A stretch of DNA of 64,000 bases, taken from the NCBI GenBank assembly GCA_905250025.1, contig CAJNOJ010000100.1, positions 124,001 through 188,000 of the forward strand, in the 5' to 3' direction. Both the position numbers and the translations under genes were made by a program. The notes under the pieces were generated by a model, which had not been told where the DNA came from, made no database searches, and saw nothing but the letters and a program-made list of their open reading frames with translations. Positions 10,010 to 21,154 of this stretch are shown here, one piece after another; positions within the stretch are counted from its first letter, which is position 1; every line of letters starts with the position of its first letter. The DNA is from Adineta ricciae (taxonomy: Eukaryota; Rotifera; Eurotatoria; Adinetida; Adinetidae).

Positions 10010-10960
10010 TCATTCAAACACACGAACAAGTAGACCGTAGGGTACAATAGATGCTCGCATGACAGTAAAGTATTCAATTTCACTGTTGGGAATAATTGGA
10101 CATATACGTTTGGCACCTGCGCCAATCGTTTCCGATTGAATTGTATACGTTTGAGGTTGTTGTCGACATTGAAGGACAATTTTGGCTTGATACAATTTTC
10201 CTGAAGGTGATTGGAAAGGAACCGATCGGCTGTAGACATCACACCCTGAATATGCAATAGTCGGTGATGTATATACTTCGTATTTGTCTGGAATATGGCC
10301 ATTAGGTATACGAATTTTATCTCCACTAATAGTTCGGTCTCCTGGAATCAGAAATTGATGGTGTTCGATAATCGATTTTGCTGCTTCCGGCTTCGTACCA
10401 TGATAGCTTACAACCCATTTATTCCAAATGTCCTCTACTGCTGCTTGTGCCTGATCAACAATCAATCCAAAACGAACCCATCCACGTGGAATAACATATT
10501 TCGAACCTCCTTCTACCAGGAAATCTCTACTAGTTATTGAATAACAGTTTTCGCAATAGCATCGATTATATTGTCGATTGAAAAGTCCTTTCGAAATTCC
10601 CAATGTAAGCATATACCGTAGACAAAGCGTAAAATAAGCACAAGGACGAAATGTCGCAGAACTTGGTGGACGAACGAAATCTACTTCCGAACATCTGCGT
10701 CGATCTAAAGCGGGCGAACGGCTTCTGTCACGTGATTGCGGTTCACTCTTTCTATGTGGTAGACTGGCAGCTAGTTCAAATGGGCGTTTCGGAGCAGAAG
10801 ACGAAGAATCTGACTTTGCAACTGCAGCTGATGGAGCGTCATCGGAAGCGACATAGAAGAATTTTCTCGAACATTTGCATGTTTCACAAAATGCAGTTTT
10901 ATTAAGCAGTGGTTGAGATGTTGATTTCGATGTTTTACATATAATGCACTTGTACAGCAT
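10010..10960 (-). CDS. Zinc-binding protein with a C-terminal HGT (PARP-like?) domain
   Basis: One open exon of about 316 codons. An N-terminal CIIC..CETC pair suggests a small zinc-binding knuckle. An S/R/P-rich linker follows, then CYCENC and a C-terminal domain of about 200 residues. That domain contains RGWVRFGL, SYHGTKPEAA, a PGD turn, VYTSPTIAYSG, IVLQCRQ and a final GLLVRVFE. HGT followed by a Y-containing strand resembles the nucleotide-binding HG(T/S) and Y motifs of PARP-type ADP-ribosyltransferases, but this is inference. I chose the ATG at 10960 because upstream sequence looks like an intron end; an in-frame ATG at 11011 is possible. It is transcribed away from a paralogue at 11388. 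Confidence 0.65.
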   Translation of the reverse strand: MLYKCIICKTSKSTSQPLLNKTAFCETCKCSRKFFYVASDDAPSAAVAKSDSSSSAPKRPFELAASLPHRKSEPQSRDRSRSPALDRRRCSEVDFVRPPSSATFRPCAYFTLCLRYMLTLGISKGLFNRQYNRCYCENCYSITSRDFLVEGGSKYVIPRGWVRFGLIVDQAQAAVEDIWNKWVVSYHGTKPEAAKSIIEHHQFLIPGDRTISGDKIRIPNGHIPDKYEVYTSPTIAYSGCDVYSRSVPFQSPSGKLYQAKIVLQCRQQPQTYTIQSETIGAGAKRICPIIPNSEIEYFTVMRASIVPYGLLVRVFE

Positions 10961-11387
10961 GATATAAAGATCTAAAATTACAAGGATATATCTTTCACTG
11001 AATTTTATCAAAAGAAAAAGTCAGAATCGGTCCTAATCAATGTGAAGAAGTCAATAATAGAATTGCTTTCGACGTGCATAATGTACTTCTATAATGCATT
11101 GATAACTTTGCATGGTCTTGTTACCAGGAACTATTTTGCGATGAATTCGATTATTCATTTGTTTATTACGTCAGCTAGTAAAAGTTTTGCCTTTTACACC
11201 ATTTAAAACAGTTATCACATATATTTTTACATTTTCTCTGAGAGAATGAAACACTGATAAGCATTGTCAGTTGTAGAATAGAAAAACAAATATTTCAAGT
11301 TCTGCTTGTTGTCTAGGAAGTTGATAAAAGCATCTAAGAAAGCAAAGCAAATCGCGCAGGAAGAATCACACTCAGCAAAGACGGATC
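10961..11387. promoter_or_regulatory. Shared upstream region of a divergent paralogue pair
   Basis: About 430 bp lie between two outward-facing genes that share the HGT domain. The region is AT-rich and contains no other gene. It must hold both promoters, though I see no single clear core motif. Confidence 0.4.
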
Positions 11388-12545
11388 ATGCCTTCAATTT
11401 ATAGCTCGAATTTTGAAAACGACACTTTGCCGACCCCTTACGCAAACAATAATTTTACAACGGAAATTGACCTCCGATTTACGATACCACTGACATTCAA
11501 AGCGTTGACAACTTCAAGTAAGATTCTCAACGAACGTGCGGCTATTTATAAAATGGAAAATATTCTCTAATGTAGCACTATTAAGAGCATCAAAGAATAG
11601 TCTTAGCGGTGGTGCAATCGCCGGTATAGTGATCGGCGTGATCATATTTGTCATTATTTTATGTGCTTTAATATATTACTTTAATAAACGATTGAAATCT
11701 TGTAAGTTTTCTTTCTATTTTTATGTTGAAACTTGTATCGAGTGTAAAGTTCAATTTAGCTGAACAACGATCATCAACTAGTGTTGCGCTTCCATTAAAT
11801 CCGGCTCCTCCGGTTGTACCTCAGGCAAGTCTTCACCCGTGAGTATACAAAGATCGATTTTTTATATTGCTTTTATAATCGCATTTTATCTATATTTATT
11901 CATCGAACTTTCAGTGTGCCAACTGCACCGAAATCACCAAAATCTACACCAATATTTCATTGCCGAAAACCAATCTGTGATGCTTACCTCAAACAGTTTA
12001 ACATTTCACTTAAGTTTTTCGAATCGAAACATAACAAATGTTTCTGTAGAAAATGTCATAATACGTCGACTCCGAACATCGAATGTGGATCTTGGTGCAA
12101 TGAACTACATGGTTGGACTTGTTTCGGCCTATCTGTAAATGAAGCACATGTGAAGCAATGGCATATCTTTCGTGACTGGAAGATCAGCTATTATGGGACA
12201 ACACCCGATCGATTGTTCTCAATCATACGTAATCGTTTCATTCCGTTGGATGGTGAGGTACTTCAAGACGGAATTAAGTTCAGCAGTGGACATTCAGATA
12301 CTTCATGTTGGAATACGTCACCATTCCTAATATGCGCTAGTCAACCAAAGTTTAGTCCTGGTTCAAAATTTCATGCACCTGATGGAAATAACTACAATGT
12401 TCAAGTAGTACTGCAATGTAGACAAAAACCAGATACAATTATTGGTGAGACAGACACAGCACCCAAGAAAAATACTGTATGGAAAACACAAGCACGAAGC
12501 GCCATAATTCCAATTGCACTCCTTATTCGATTACAGAAACAGTAA
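11388..12545 (+). CDS. Single-pass membrane protein with the same C-terminal HGT-type domain
   Basis: Four exons fit in phase: 11388-11517, 11576-11701, 11760-11838 and 11915-12545, giving 321 residues. Exon 2 encodes a glycine-start transmembrane helix (GGAIAGIVIGVIIFVIILC) followed by KRLKS. A proline-rich linker comes next, then CRKPICDAYLKQFN and HNKCFCRKC, and the C-terminal domain with GWTCFGL, SYYGTTPDRL, SSGHSD, NTSPF, VVLQCRQ and IALLIRLQ. It is a paralogue of the protein at 10010-10960, but the HGT histidine is a tyrosine (YYGT) and the second tyrosine region is changed. If the domain is PARP-like, this copy is probably inactive. The membrane segment is absent from the neighbour. 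Which face of the membrane the domain occupies cannot be told. Confidence 0.75.
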
Positions 12546-12860
12546 CGTATATTTAATATACTAAGTAAAATCCTTACCGCTGATTTTGGAGGTGCGATTT
12601 ACTGACCTCTTCTTTTTTTTCAATGAAAAGTATTGTTGTTTTGGAAACATAATCTTGTTTTGCGAATGAAATTGAGTGCAAACGAAACAAAATTAGTTTT
12701 TAACTTTGCAACACACCACTAATCTCTTACCTTAATAACCGAAATATAAATCCCTTCATTTGTTTTGAAAATAAAAGACGTCAACATGCCATATAATACA
12801 TCAGCAAAGGCCTAGTTCTTCATACACATATATTTTTATTATCAGCATATAGTTGCTAAG

Positions 12861-14597
12861 ATGAAATATATTTGTGTGCTTCTCGTTCTTTTTTTCATCG
12901 TCTCTACGGAAACGAAATTGTATGAGACATATTTTCGTCAAGAGATAGAATCCGAGAGTCGAGCAGCGAGTTGCAATGAACTTAGTTGTAATAATGGTCG
13001 ATGTATTGAAGAAGCGCAAGGACCACGGTGCATATGTGACGAAGGTTTTGTTGGCAGCAATTGTGATCAAGAAGGTTCTGATTTTTATCATCGAACTTCA
13101 CTCATACATGGACTTGCTGATCCTGATATTCTAGCAGTGAATGATGATCTATTTTATTTGACAGGCACATCCGATGCTTTCGTTTTACCAATCTATCAAT
13201 CAACAGACTTAATCAATTTTCAATTAAAAGTTACATACAATCCATCGACTATTGATACTATATATAATTATTGTTTCATTTGGGCACCTGATCTTTCGAA
13301 ACGTGGTACTGGTTATGATTTATATTTCTCTGCTCAACGTGTTACGAAAGGTGCAGCGTGTCCAGCTAGTGGACAAGATGTGACAACATTTCTTGCTAGA
13401 GCTATTGATGATAATCTCGTCTTTAGCGTACCGGTGCTCGTTGATTTTGGACCATCAGCTCCTAAAGGAAGAATTGCTGCAGGTTGTAATGGTGATGGCT
13501 GTTTAAAAACAGTTCGAATCGATGCTGCCGTAGTCGGTCCAGAAAATGATCGTTGGTTTTTTTACGTATGGTTTACAGCAGGCAATAATATAGCTGCATT
13601 TCCCTTTTCCTCGCCAACAAGTATGATAGCGAATGCGGGACCCGCGTCTTTCTCTATTCCAACTAGTGACGAAAAGATTAATGAAGCACCTGAAGTATTT
13701 TGGCGCGATGGACAGTACTATTTCTTTATTAGCACAGCGTTCTTTGACAGTCAATATGCTATGTTCTACGTAATGTCGCCCACGATCGCTGACTTGACCC
13801 GTAAGCGCGCAGTACGTACACATTCAGTTGCACAACGAAATTCTGCTGGACGGCTCGTTCAAACTCATGGACATAATTCTATAGTAATGCGACGAGGTCA
13901 ATTCTTCAATGTATTTCACCAAGGTGTTTTTGACAGCTCAGGACGAATGATCCGACGAGATACATTTAAACAACGCATTGCATTCCGATCGGACGGATCT
14001 ATACATACATTGAATACTATCAATATTCGTTGGACTCAACTTCCACTATATCAATATTCGATCGATATTGTCAAGAAAGATGGGTCTTCGGTAGGTCCTT
14101 GTATTGCAGTCGGACGTATTGGAGCGACGCTTGAAACAACTTATACAGGTATATGTCCAGATGGTGGTAATCAACTGATAGATAAAGGTGACATTGCCGC
14201 ATTTCGATTATTCTATTCGATGAACCAGGTGTGGAAAGATTTCGTCGAAGTAAAATACGATGGAGTCTCAGATCAATTGGCCATTTATTTGTCAGGCGGT
14301 ATCACAAAACAAGTTGCTCTTCGATGGAACGAACGTGTAACAGGTACACGACATTCTCTTGATATTCGTCGTAAAAATGGAACCTGGATCGCTCCATGCG
14401 TTAGCGAAGCAGTTATCGGCACTCAAATAGAATATGTTTTTGATGGCAATTGTCCAGCGGCAAAAGTGTTCGTCGAACCTCGTGATATAACGTCGATTCG
14501 AATATGTTCTGCGGTAAATAATGATTGGGCAAAAGCAATATGTGGTAGTGTCGATTATAATGGAAGCACAATTCATGTCTTTGTGCGTATACCATAA
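12861..14597 (+). CDS. Secreted EGF-like / GH43-type glycoside hydrolase
   Basis: An intronless 578-residue frame. A signal peptide covers residues 1-18. An EGF-like domain has cysteines 38, 43, 48, 57, 59 and 68. A five-bladed propeller of GH43 type follows: ADPDI with the putative general base D87, WAPDLSKR at 141-148, the modulating aspartate D221 in VRIDAAVV, the putative acid E275 in NEAPEVF, and GHNSIV. Two tandem repeats of about 80 residues close the protein (each with a PC...GxxGxxxE...G.CP pattern), of no family I know. GH43 enzymes cleave arabinan, xylan and related plant polysaccharides, which suggests digestion of algal or plant material. Lack of introns among intron-rich neighbours suggests horizontal acquisition, with the EGF domain added. 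A truncated copy lies at 2660-2938. Confidence 0.85.
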   Translation: MKYICVLLVLFFIVSTETKLYETYFRQEIESESRAASCNELSCNNGRCIEEAQGPRCICDEGFVGSNCDQEGSDFYHRTSLIHGLADPDILAVNDDLFYLTGTSDAFVLPIYQSTDLINFQLKVTYNPSTIDTIYNYCFIWAPDLSKRGTGYDLYFSAQRVTKGAACPASGQDVTTFLARAIDDNLVFSVPVLVDFGPSAPKGRIAAGCNGDGCLKTVRIDAAVVGPENDRWFFYVWFTAGNNIAAFPFSSPTSMIANAGPASFSIPTSDEKINEAPEVFWRDGQYYFFISTAFFDSQYAMFYVMSPTIADLTRKRAVRTHSVAQRNSAGRLVQTHGHNSIVMRRGQFFNVFHQGVFDSSGRMIRRDTFKQRIAFRSDGSIHTLNTINIRWTQLPLYQYSIDIVKKDGSSVGPCIAVGRIGATLETTYTGICPDGGNQLIDKGDIAAFRLFYSMNQVWKDFVEVKYDGVSDQLAIYLSGGITKQVALRWNERVTGTRHSLDIRRKNGTWIAPCVSEAVIGTQIEYVFDGNCPAAKVFVEPRDITSIRICSAVNNDWAKAICGSVDYNGSTIHVFVRIP

Positions 14598-14687
14598 CGA
14601 AGAGAATTGATTTCATCATAATAAAATGTATCAAGTTTATTTTATTAGTATAACTTTAGCAAAAGATGTTTAAAAGAAATTAAAAGA

Positions 14688-15830
14688 CTAAACAGTTGAA
14701 AACGATTTACTCTGTTGTTGGTTCGCAGATGATCGTTTAGGTGTTGATTCCTTCTTACTTATGAAACGATAGTTTAATAATAAAATAAGTAGAAGAATTT
14801 GACTGACGATAGCAACAATAAGTGCTGTCGCTCCAAAACTAAATTTCTTTGATTTGTTATTCACCCCGACCGTTTGGACAATTTTATTGATAACGGCTCC
14901 CAGTCTCACTCCACCTTGAATCAATCGTTGTTCAACAATAGGCATTCGTGTATTGTAATATGTTTGACCGAGCTCGAATTCTTTTGATACGCTCATTGGT
15001 TGATTGTTTTCATCTCGGTAGACGAGATCACAGTTGAGTTTGGCATCTTCAGCAATCCATAAGGTTGCACAAGCAAGATAACGTGATTCATCAGATGAAG
15101 AACAGTTCGTCCAATCGGATATATTTTGTGCATATTGGGTTTTCATTTGTTTAAGTAAATATTCAAGATATAACGCTGGTTGAGAATGAAAATCTTGTGT
15201 TATACGACGTTCGATCATAACTGTATCCCAAAGTGAATGAAGATTCGTCTGTTTGCTGAAAAAATGACCTGTAGTAGGAGATGAGAGAGAAGTTCAACAT
15301 ATTGTTGTTTAAAATTATTTACCTCGAATGCTATTACCACCTCGATCTCCTTGAAAACCGGCATGTAATGGTTGGTGTGCATCTCCAATGAAATGAACAA
15401 GAAATTTCAATGCTTCTTGACGTTGTACATCATCTTGTTGGGAATCTGCTAATCGCTTCGTGTAATTTTGAATTGAACCATCCACACATTGCTGTCCACT
15501 TGACCAATTGCAATCTGCTTCTCGATCATAAACGCAAGCCCAATCTTTGGTATCAACAAAGTGCAATTGCTTCGACCATTGCCAGTTAAGATAATCAACA
15601 GGATTTGTATCCGGATAGAGTATAAAATCAGGCCACGACGATAACATACTGATGTTTCCGGATGTATACCATGGCAAGTGATTACGAACGAATGTTGATG
15701 ACTCATCAGTTAGAAATGTTTGAGCTATCGAAGCAACTAAAGCATGACCGTCACTACCCCAACCGTGTACTGAATTGTATGATATTAGGATACAAAGCAG
15801 TATTGTTGTGGACGATAAATATGAAAACAT
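14688..15830 (-). CDS. S1/P1-type nuclease with a C-terminal membrane anchor
   Basis: Two exons, 15323-15830 and 14688-15268, join in phase to give 362 residues. A signal peptide ends before W24, so the mature protein starts with the tryptophan that ligates zinc in P1 nuclease. All nine P1 zinc ligands have counterparts with matching spacing: W24, H29, D68, H90, H146, D150, H156, H180 and D184. Motifs include WPDF, HFIGDAHQPLHAGF, DRGGN and NLHSLWD. The family degrades single-stranded DNA and RNA and removes 3' phosphates. Near the C-terminus is a hydrophobic helix (about residues 315-342) followed by a basic tail, so this copy should be tethered to a membrane with the nuclease outside the cell or in a lumen. 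That is unusual for the family. Confidence 0.9.
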
Positions 15831-15967
15831 GTTATTCTTATGATGATAATGCTTGAAATGTATTCATCAGTGAGTGTTGATATTTTACAGGTAGATAATA
15901 ATTCAAGATTAATTTGTGGTCCAAAATACAAAAACATATTCTATGAGATAGCTTCATCATCTGCTCT

Positions 15968-16320
15968 AGTGAAAACAGAAGACTTTCTTCTGATGCTTAT
16001 CTAAACACACACAACACGTTTATCATTGATGTAAAAGAGTAAAAAATCTTCCTGTTAGTTCGATAGGTGATACATTGAAATGATCAGAGTCATATTTGCT
16101 TATTGAGCAGTTTTTCTACACCTGTACGTCATAACGTTGAAGAAATCAATAAGGTAACTGAAACATGCAGTTTGTTCGAAAAGGAAAAAAGGTTTATCAA
16201 TCACCCAGCGACCTCTACAATCGAATTTTGAGGAGGTATAGTCATCCACTGCTATTGGTCGTAGCATGAACCATCGAAAATCATTTGTGGGCTTATGCCA
16301 GGAACATGTGAGTGAAATAT
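15968..16320 (+). repeat. Non-coding segment duplicated at 2936-3278
   Basis: It lies upstream of the S1/P1 nuclease gene and matches the left-hand copy over about 340 bp with clear divergence. It shows no reading frame in either copy. It may be 5' flank or an old repeat carried along in a segmental duplication. Confidence 0.65.
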
Positions 16321-16508
16321 GTGATCAATAGTCTATTTCATGATTTTTCGAATATTACTGTGAAATTAACAGTGTGTGTGAAGATGAATCACGACTATTT
16401 GTCTTTGCGTTTTGCTCTAATCATGACGTAATTTGTATTCTTGCACAACGTTTTACCATAATTGTAGCAATTTTCTTCTTCAGACATATTTTGTTGCTTT
16501 AAAATAGA

Positions 16509-16817
16509 ATGAATCTTTCTCGACCGCAGTCAAATAAGGTCGAACATGATACACTGTCGATTATATCCCAACATATGTATGCCAAGCATCGAAATATTTT
16601 CATTGGCATCGGTACAGTTGTTGTCACTGGTATAACGACATTTATTATACTTCGTAATTACACGTATAACACTCGCGATCGTCTGGCTAAAATTCGTCGT
16701 GACATTCAAGATGTTAAACCTGGTACTGAATCGGTTTTCGAAGCTTATCATGAGAAATTAAAAAAACGCCAAGCGGAAAAAGAACTTCGACAGAAAGAAG
16801 AATCAGAAAAACATTGA
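16509..16817 (+). CDS. Small single-TM protein, 102 residues
   Basis: The frame starts MNLSRPQSNK. It has one hydrophobic helix at about residues 30-50 (IFIGIGTVVVTGITTFIILR), then a basic, charged helix ending in a lysine/glutamate-rich tail (KLKKRQAEKELRQKEESEKH). The layout resembles small mitochondrial inner-membrane or ER assembly factors, but I cannot name it. Its stop is only 102 bp before the start of RANGRF on the same strand, close enough for a shared transcript in an animal that uses spliced-leader trans-splicing. An acceptor-like TTCTTCAG lies just upstream of its start. Confidence 0.6.
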   Translation: MNLSRPQSNKVEHDTLSIISQHMYAKHRNIFIGIGTVVVTGITTFIILRNYTYNTRDRLAKIRRDIQDVKPGTESVFEAYHEKLKKRQAEKELRQKEESEKH

Positions 16818-16919
16818 TATTGTTTCCTTTATTGTCCGTAGATTTGTCTTAGAGAAAAAATTTTTCTTTTTGTCTGTCCTTTTTTTAGATTTTTTATTTG
16901 TTTCTTTTTGCATTTCGAT

Positions 16920-17740
16920 ATGACACGAATTAAACGTCCTTTATTTGGTGGTGCTATTCAAGCATGTCTACCTGATCGAAGGGTCGGTGCGAGGTATGTG
17001 AACGTGGAAATAGTTTCGTAGGAAGTTCATCGATGTGTTTGTTTTTTCATCAGTACACTTCGACTCGTACCGAACAACCAAGAAGTTTTTATGCATTCCG
17101 ATTCAGATCAAAGTATAATCGTAGAAATTCTCGAAAGAGTCGATGAAGTTTCGGAAGAGAATGCAATCAAGTGAGGATACCGATTGAATGAAAAAAAAGA
17201 GGCATCTACTCAGTAAATTTAGATATCATTTTGATGCATTAGCAGAAGCAAACGATGCACAGAGTGGACAAGATCACATTGTCGATAAAATCGAATCAAT
17301 TCCAATTGATTCTCTCAATGTTCAACGGTAATGCAGAAGTTCTTGCTCGAATAGATTGAATATTCTCTTTTGGATTGACAGACTAACATCTGCATGGTAT
17401 TTATTCGGTCGACAACAAATATCCAAGTATCACGAACAAGCAAAAAACATCGTTCATCTGCATCTCTGTCTTCTTCGTTTGGGTGATGACATTGCAACCG
17501 ACATTCTGATTTCATTTAATGATCCAGCTTTTGTCAAGTGAGTTTCATCATAAAGGAGTCTCTTTACGACTAAAGATTTTGATCTTTTTCAGCACACAAA
17601 GTAGTAGCAGCGATCAACAAGTTCAAACTGGCTCTCGATGGACTTTGGACGATTTCAAAGAATTCTTCTGTTCATTAGAAATCGTTGATTATGGATTATT
17701 CGTTCCGACAACAACAACAAACGATGTTGATATGTCTTAA
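16920..17740 (+). CDS. RANGRF: Ran guanine-nucleotide release factor (MOG1)
   Basis: Five exons, 16920-16993, 17054-17170, 17223-17327, 17382-17537 and 17593-17740, join in phase to give 199 residues. The start MTRIKRPLFGGAIQACLPD and the blocks RLVPNNQEVF, DQSIIVEILERV, YHFDALAEAN and FDPAF-like FNDPAFV are diagnostic of MOG1/RANGRF. The protein binds Ran and promotes nucleotide release, supporting nuclear transport; in vertebrates it also helps traffic a cardiac sodium channel. Introns are 45-60 bp. The serine/glutamine stretch SSSSDQQVQ in the last exon looks like a lineage-specific loop. No defects are visible. Confidence 0.93.
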
Positions 17741-18564
17741 CTTTGTTGTTGATTTGTAATTTTCAAGTGAAACAAGAGTGTCTTCGTTGGATTTGTTATT
17801 TTATCAATAAATTTTCCTAACCAAAATGTATTTCTGTATTTACAGTGATTAATCAGATAAATTTGATTACGTAGTATTGGTAGTTGGACATCCAATCCAA
17901 GTTTCGCATGATTTTGTAATGATTTCCTCCGAAAATAACGTGTAATCATGATATTTTTGTTTTCATTTCGAGATCTTCTCTATATCATTAAAAATCTTTC
18001 GTAAAGAGAAGTCACATTTAAGAAAAATAGAGCAGACGAAGAAATAGTTTCTCTCACTCCGTTCTTTCAGAGAAAGAAGTCCTGGAGAAAAACAAGTTCC
18101 TGATGACAAAAACAAACTCGTTCTGCATCTCACATGCGTCTATTTCATGTGAGACGTTAGTCTTATTCTACAGCACGTTTTTTTTTCTTTTCTGCATTAA
18201 GATTACCCCGCATATTTTTCTCTCTCCCTTCATATTCTCCTATTGAGTATAGATGACTTGAAGTGCACTGACATGTCGATTAATAGCAGATGAAAAAAAA
18301 AACTATTGAGTATTCCGAAATGAAGATCATCATCCAAGCTGAAATCTGCAAGTCAATGTAGAACGATCTCTAAAAAGCCGAGAGAAATGTTCGGAGAGAA
18401 GAAAAAAAGATTGTTTTTTTCGGTTCAAGGTTAACTCATCGACACTGTTGTTTTTTTGTTTTCATAATATATGTCCGAAACACAACTATCGAAGGAGTGC
18501 CTAGTTTTTTTTCTTCCTCTTTTTTTTTCAGTTCCGATTTCAGCGTCAAGGTCAATGCTATTCC
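17741..18564. other. Intergenic, T-rich
   Basis: About 820 bp with poly-T and C/T tracts and an apparent polyadenylation region just after 17740 (AATAAA near 17806). No gene was found. Confidence 0.4.
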
Positions 18565-21154
18565 ATGCGTCGTAAACAACCATTATCGATTGGAAAAACT
18601 TCACCAATGTTGTTCGAACAATTACCCGATGAAATCTTATTAATTGTGTGTTCATATTTAAGTTCATTTCACATTACTAAAGCGTTTAATGATTTAAATT
18701 ATCGATTAAATTGTACAATTAATCAATACAGGCAACATCTTGATCTGCGTGGCTTAGATTTACGACAATTTTATTTCTTTTGCAAAATGCTTCGCGTTAG
18801 CTTTGGAAAGCAAGTTCGCTCGATAACTCTATCTAATGCAGCTCCATCCGTTCGACAATTAACATTATTTCGTAAGCAAATCGAGCCATTTGTACATTTG
18901 TTACCGAATTTAGAACGATTAATACTTCTTGATTATTATGACGACGAATTGGATCTCTATTTACCTTTGATCTCTGTATTGAAGAATCTTAAAGAATTGA
19001 AAATCGTTTTCGTTAAGAATAAAAATGAAGCAACATTATGTAGTTTAATTAGTCAAATGTTAACAGATAATTTTGTGTATTTTGATCATTTACCGAAACG
19101 TCGCAAACGTGATTTTTCTATCCTACAAAAATTATCATTAACTGGAACCGGTTTTCTAAAATTAACGCCAATTTACAATGAAACTATTACACATTTAACA
19201 TTAGAGATTGATAATACCGATGATCTTGTGGAAATTTTTGCAGGTTTTGAACATTTAAAGTATTTGAACGTTAATATGAAACAATTAACAATTCTGACGT
19301 CAAGCATGTGAGTACCTGACGAAAGCTTTCATTTATTCTCAATAAGAAACACATTCATTATAAGCAAATTTTCCTTTTCATTTTATTTATCAGTAGTAGA
19401 CTGTGTCAGATTGACATCCTCTTCTATTCGCTCGGATGCGTAAGAAAGGCTGGGAAATGCACAATATTACCGAGTGGAAGATAGGAAATCATGACATAGT
19501 TTTCTAAACGAGTGTGTGTTTTGAATAATTATCTCGAATCATACCTAAAAGAATAAGACTAGGTGACAAGATTATTTTGATATCATCTGTCTCATGTTTT
19601 TTTACGTATCTTTTCCTCGTGCGTCAAAACACAACCTGACTTTTTTTGAATATGAACGACTCAATATGCTTTCATATGTCATGATCAAAAATACTTATTC
19701 TGACGACAGGACGGAATCGACAATAAAATTTTGTTTATTCGAATGACTTTTGCAGCGACAGACGCAAAGTATCACACATAAATGTTCTATGTTCTTTCAT
19801 TTCTGCATGTGTTGACAGCTTCAAGAATTTACTGTGTAAAGATAATTTACGACTGAATGAATACAATGTCGTGATGTTTATTAAATTTCCCTGGGAAAGA
19901 ATACTGAGTTCATTCATGGAATAAATATATTTCTATCGTCTTTTTCTTATTTAGTTACGACATTACATCTGATGAACGGAAAATTCAATGTTTATCATTA
20001 ACAGATTTTCATTTTCAAACTAAATGGCAACCTGAAAATTTAACTTTTACTCATTTCGTTGCGATATTGAATTGTGTACCTAATATCCAACATTTATTTT
20101 GTATACTAAGAACTGAATTAACTCAAGATAAATTTATTCATTCAGATTATATAGTTGTGGACAAATGGCGTGCGTTGTTTCATGAACTTCGTTCGTTGAT
20201 CGATTTAACATGCACAATCAAATGTCCATTGAAAGCATCGAACTATACCGAATGTGATTTTCTTCGAATCAATGCAAATGTCTCTCGTGCTTCCCAGCAA
20301 TCTATTGATATTCACCTATGTTATAACAACGAAATCATGAATAATGTTAAAAATGATGTATGAAAATTTTTTTCTTTCGATTTCCATTTTCCTCAGTTGT
20401 TTTTTGTCGATATTTTTAGTTAACCTTGGAACTTGATATTCAAGATTTACACAAAATGACTGGATCACAATTAGCACCTAAACTTATTCGTAGTCATGAA
20501 TTAACTTTATATAGTGATTTTTTCGTTGATGACGATAAACTTCTGTCAACATTTCCTGATTCGTTATCATTACCAGATCATCTTGTATTTTCTCAAATTC
20601 GAAGTCTTGATTTACTTGGTGAATTTCCAAGTATGAATAACATATTTCTCGTTACATTTGTGGAGCAACTCATTCGTCGATCGCCGAATCTTCAGTCCAT
20701 TGGATTTTTTCTCTATTGGGTGGAAAACATGACCGATTTAGTTCTCAATTTTCTTCGTCCATTAAAAAATTACTTAAAACAAATTAAGAAGTGTTATCTT
20801 TATACAGAAGGTGATATTGATGAAAAATTCGTCTCAGAACTGGCTTGTTTAATTCCATCATTAACGTTATTATCCGTCAAGATCGATTGGTATTGCAATA
20901 CGGCGGAAGTGGTGAATTTGTGTTTGTTGCACATGAAACATTTAATACATTTAGAAATGGTTTTAGAAGAAATTCCGGATTATTTAGATGAAGATTATAT
21001 CGATCGAATCAAAATGGAAAAAGAAATTGAAACATTGGCGATGGCACGTGATACACGTGAATGGCTGAAACGAAATACAATTTTAGGAAAAAAATCTTTT
21101 AATAGGATATTTCGTGCTGAGAAAAATGGAAATGATTTAAAAATTTGGCTTTGA
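18565..21154 (+). CDS. F-box protein with leucine-rich C-terminal part
   Basis: Three exons, 18565-19307, 19955-20357 and 20420-21154, join in phase to 626 residues. Residues 15-48 (LFEQLPDEILLIVCSYLSSF onwards) form an F-box, which recruits SKP1 and hence a cullin-1 ubiquitin ligase. The rest is rich in spaced leucines (LPNLERLILLDYY, LKNLKELKIVF, FEHLKYLNVN) typical of irregular leucine-rich repeats. Large families of such F-box proteins occur in rotifers; the substrate is unknown. The first intron (19308-19954, 647 bp) is much longer than its neighbours and contains a minus-strand shadow frame of no clear meaning. Confidence 0.8.

Noticed and set aside
13503-13823. 106-codon minus-strand frame
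   Set aside because: It is a shadow of the GH43 coding sequence.
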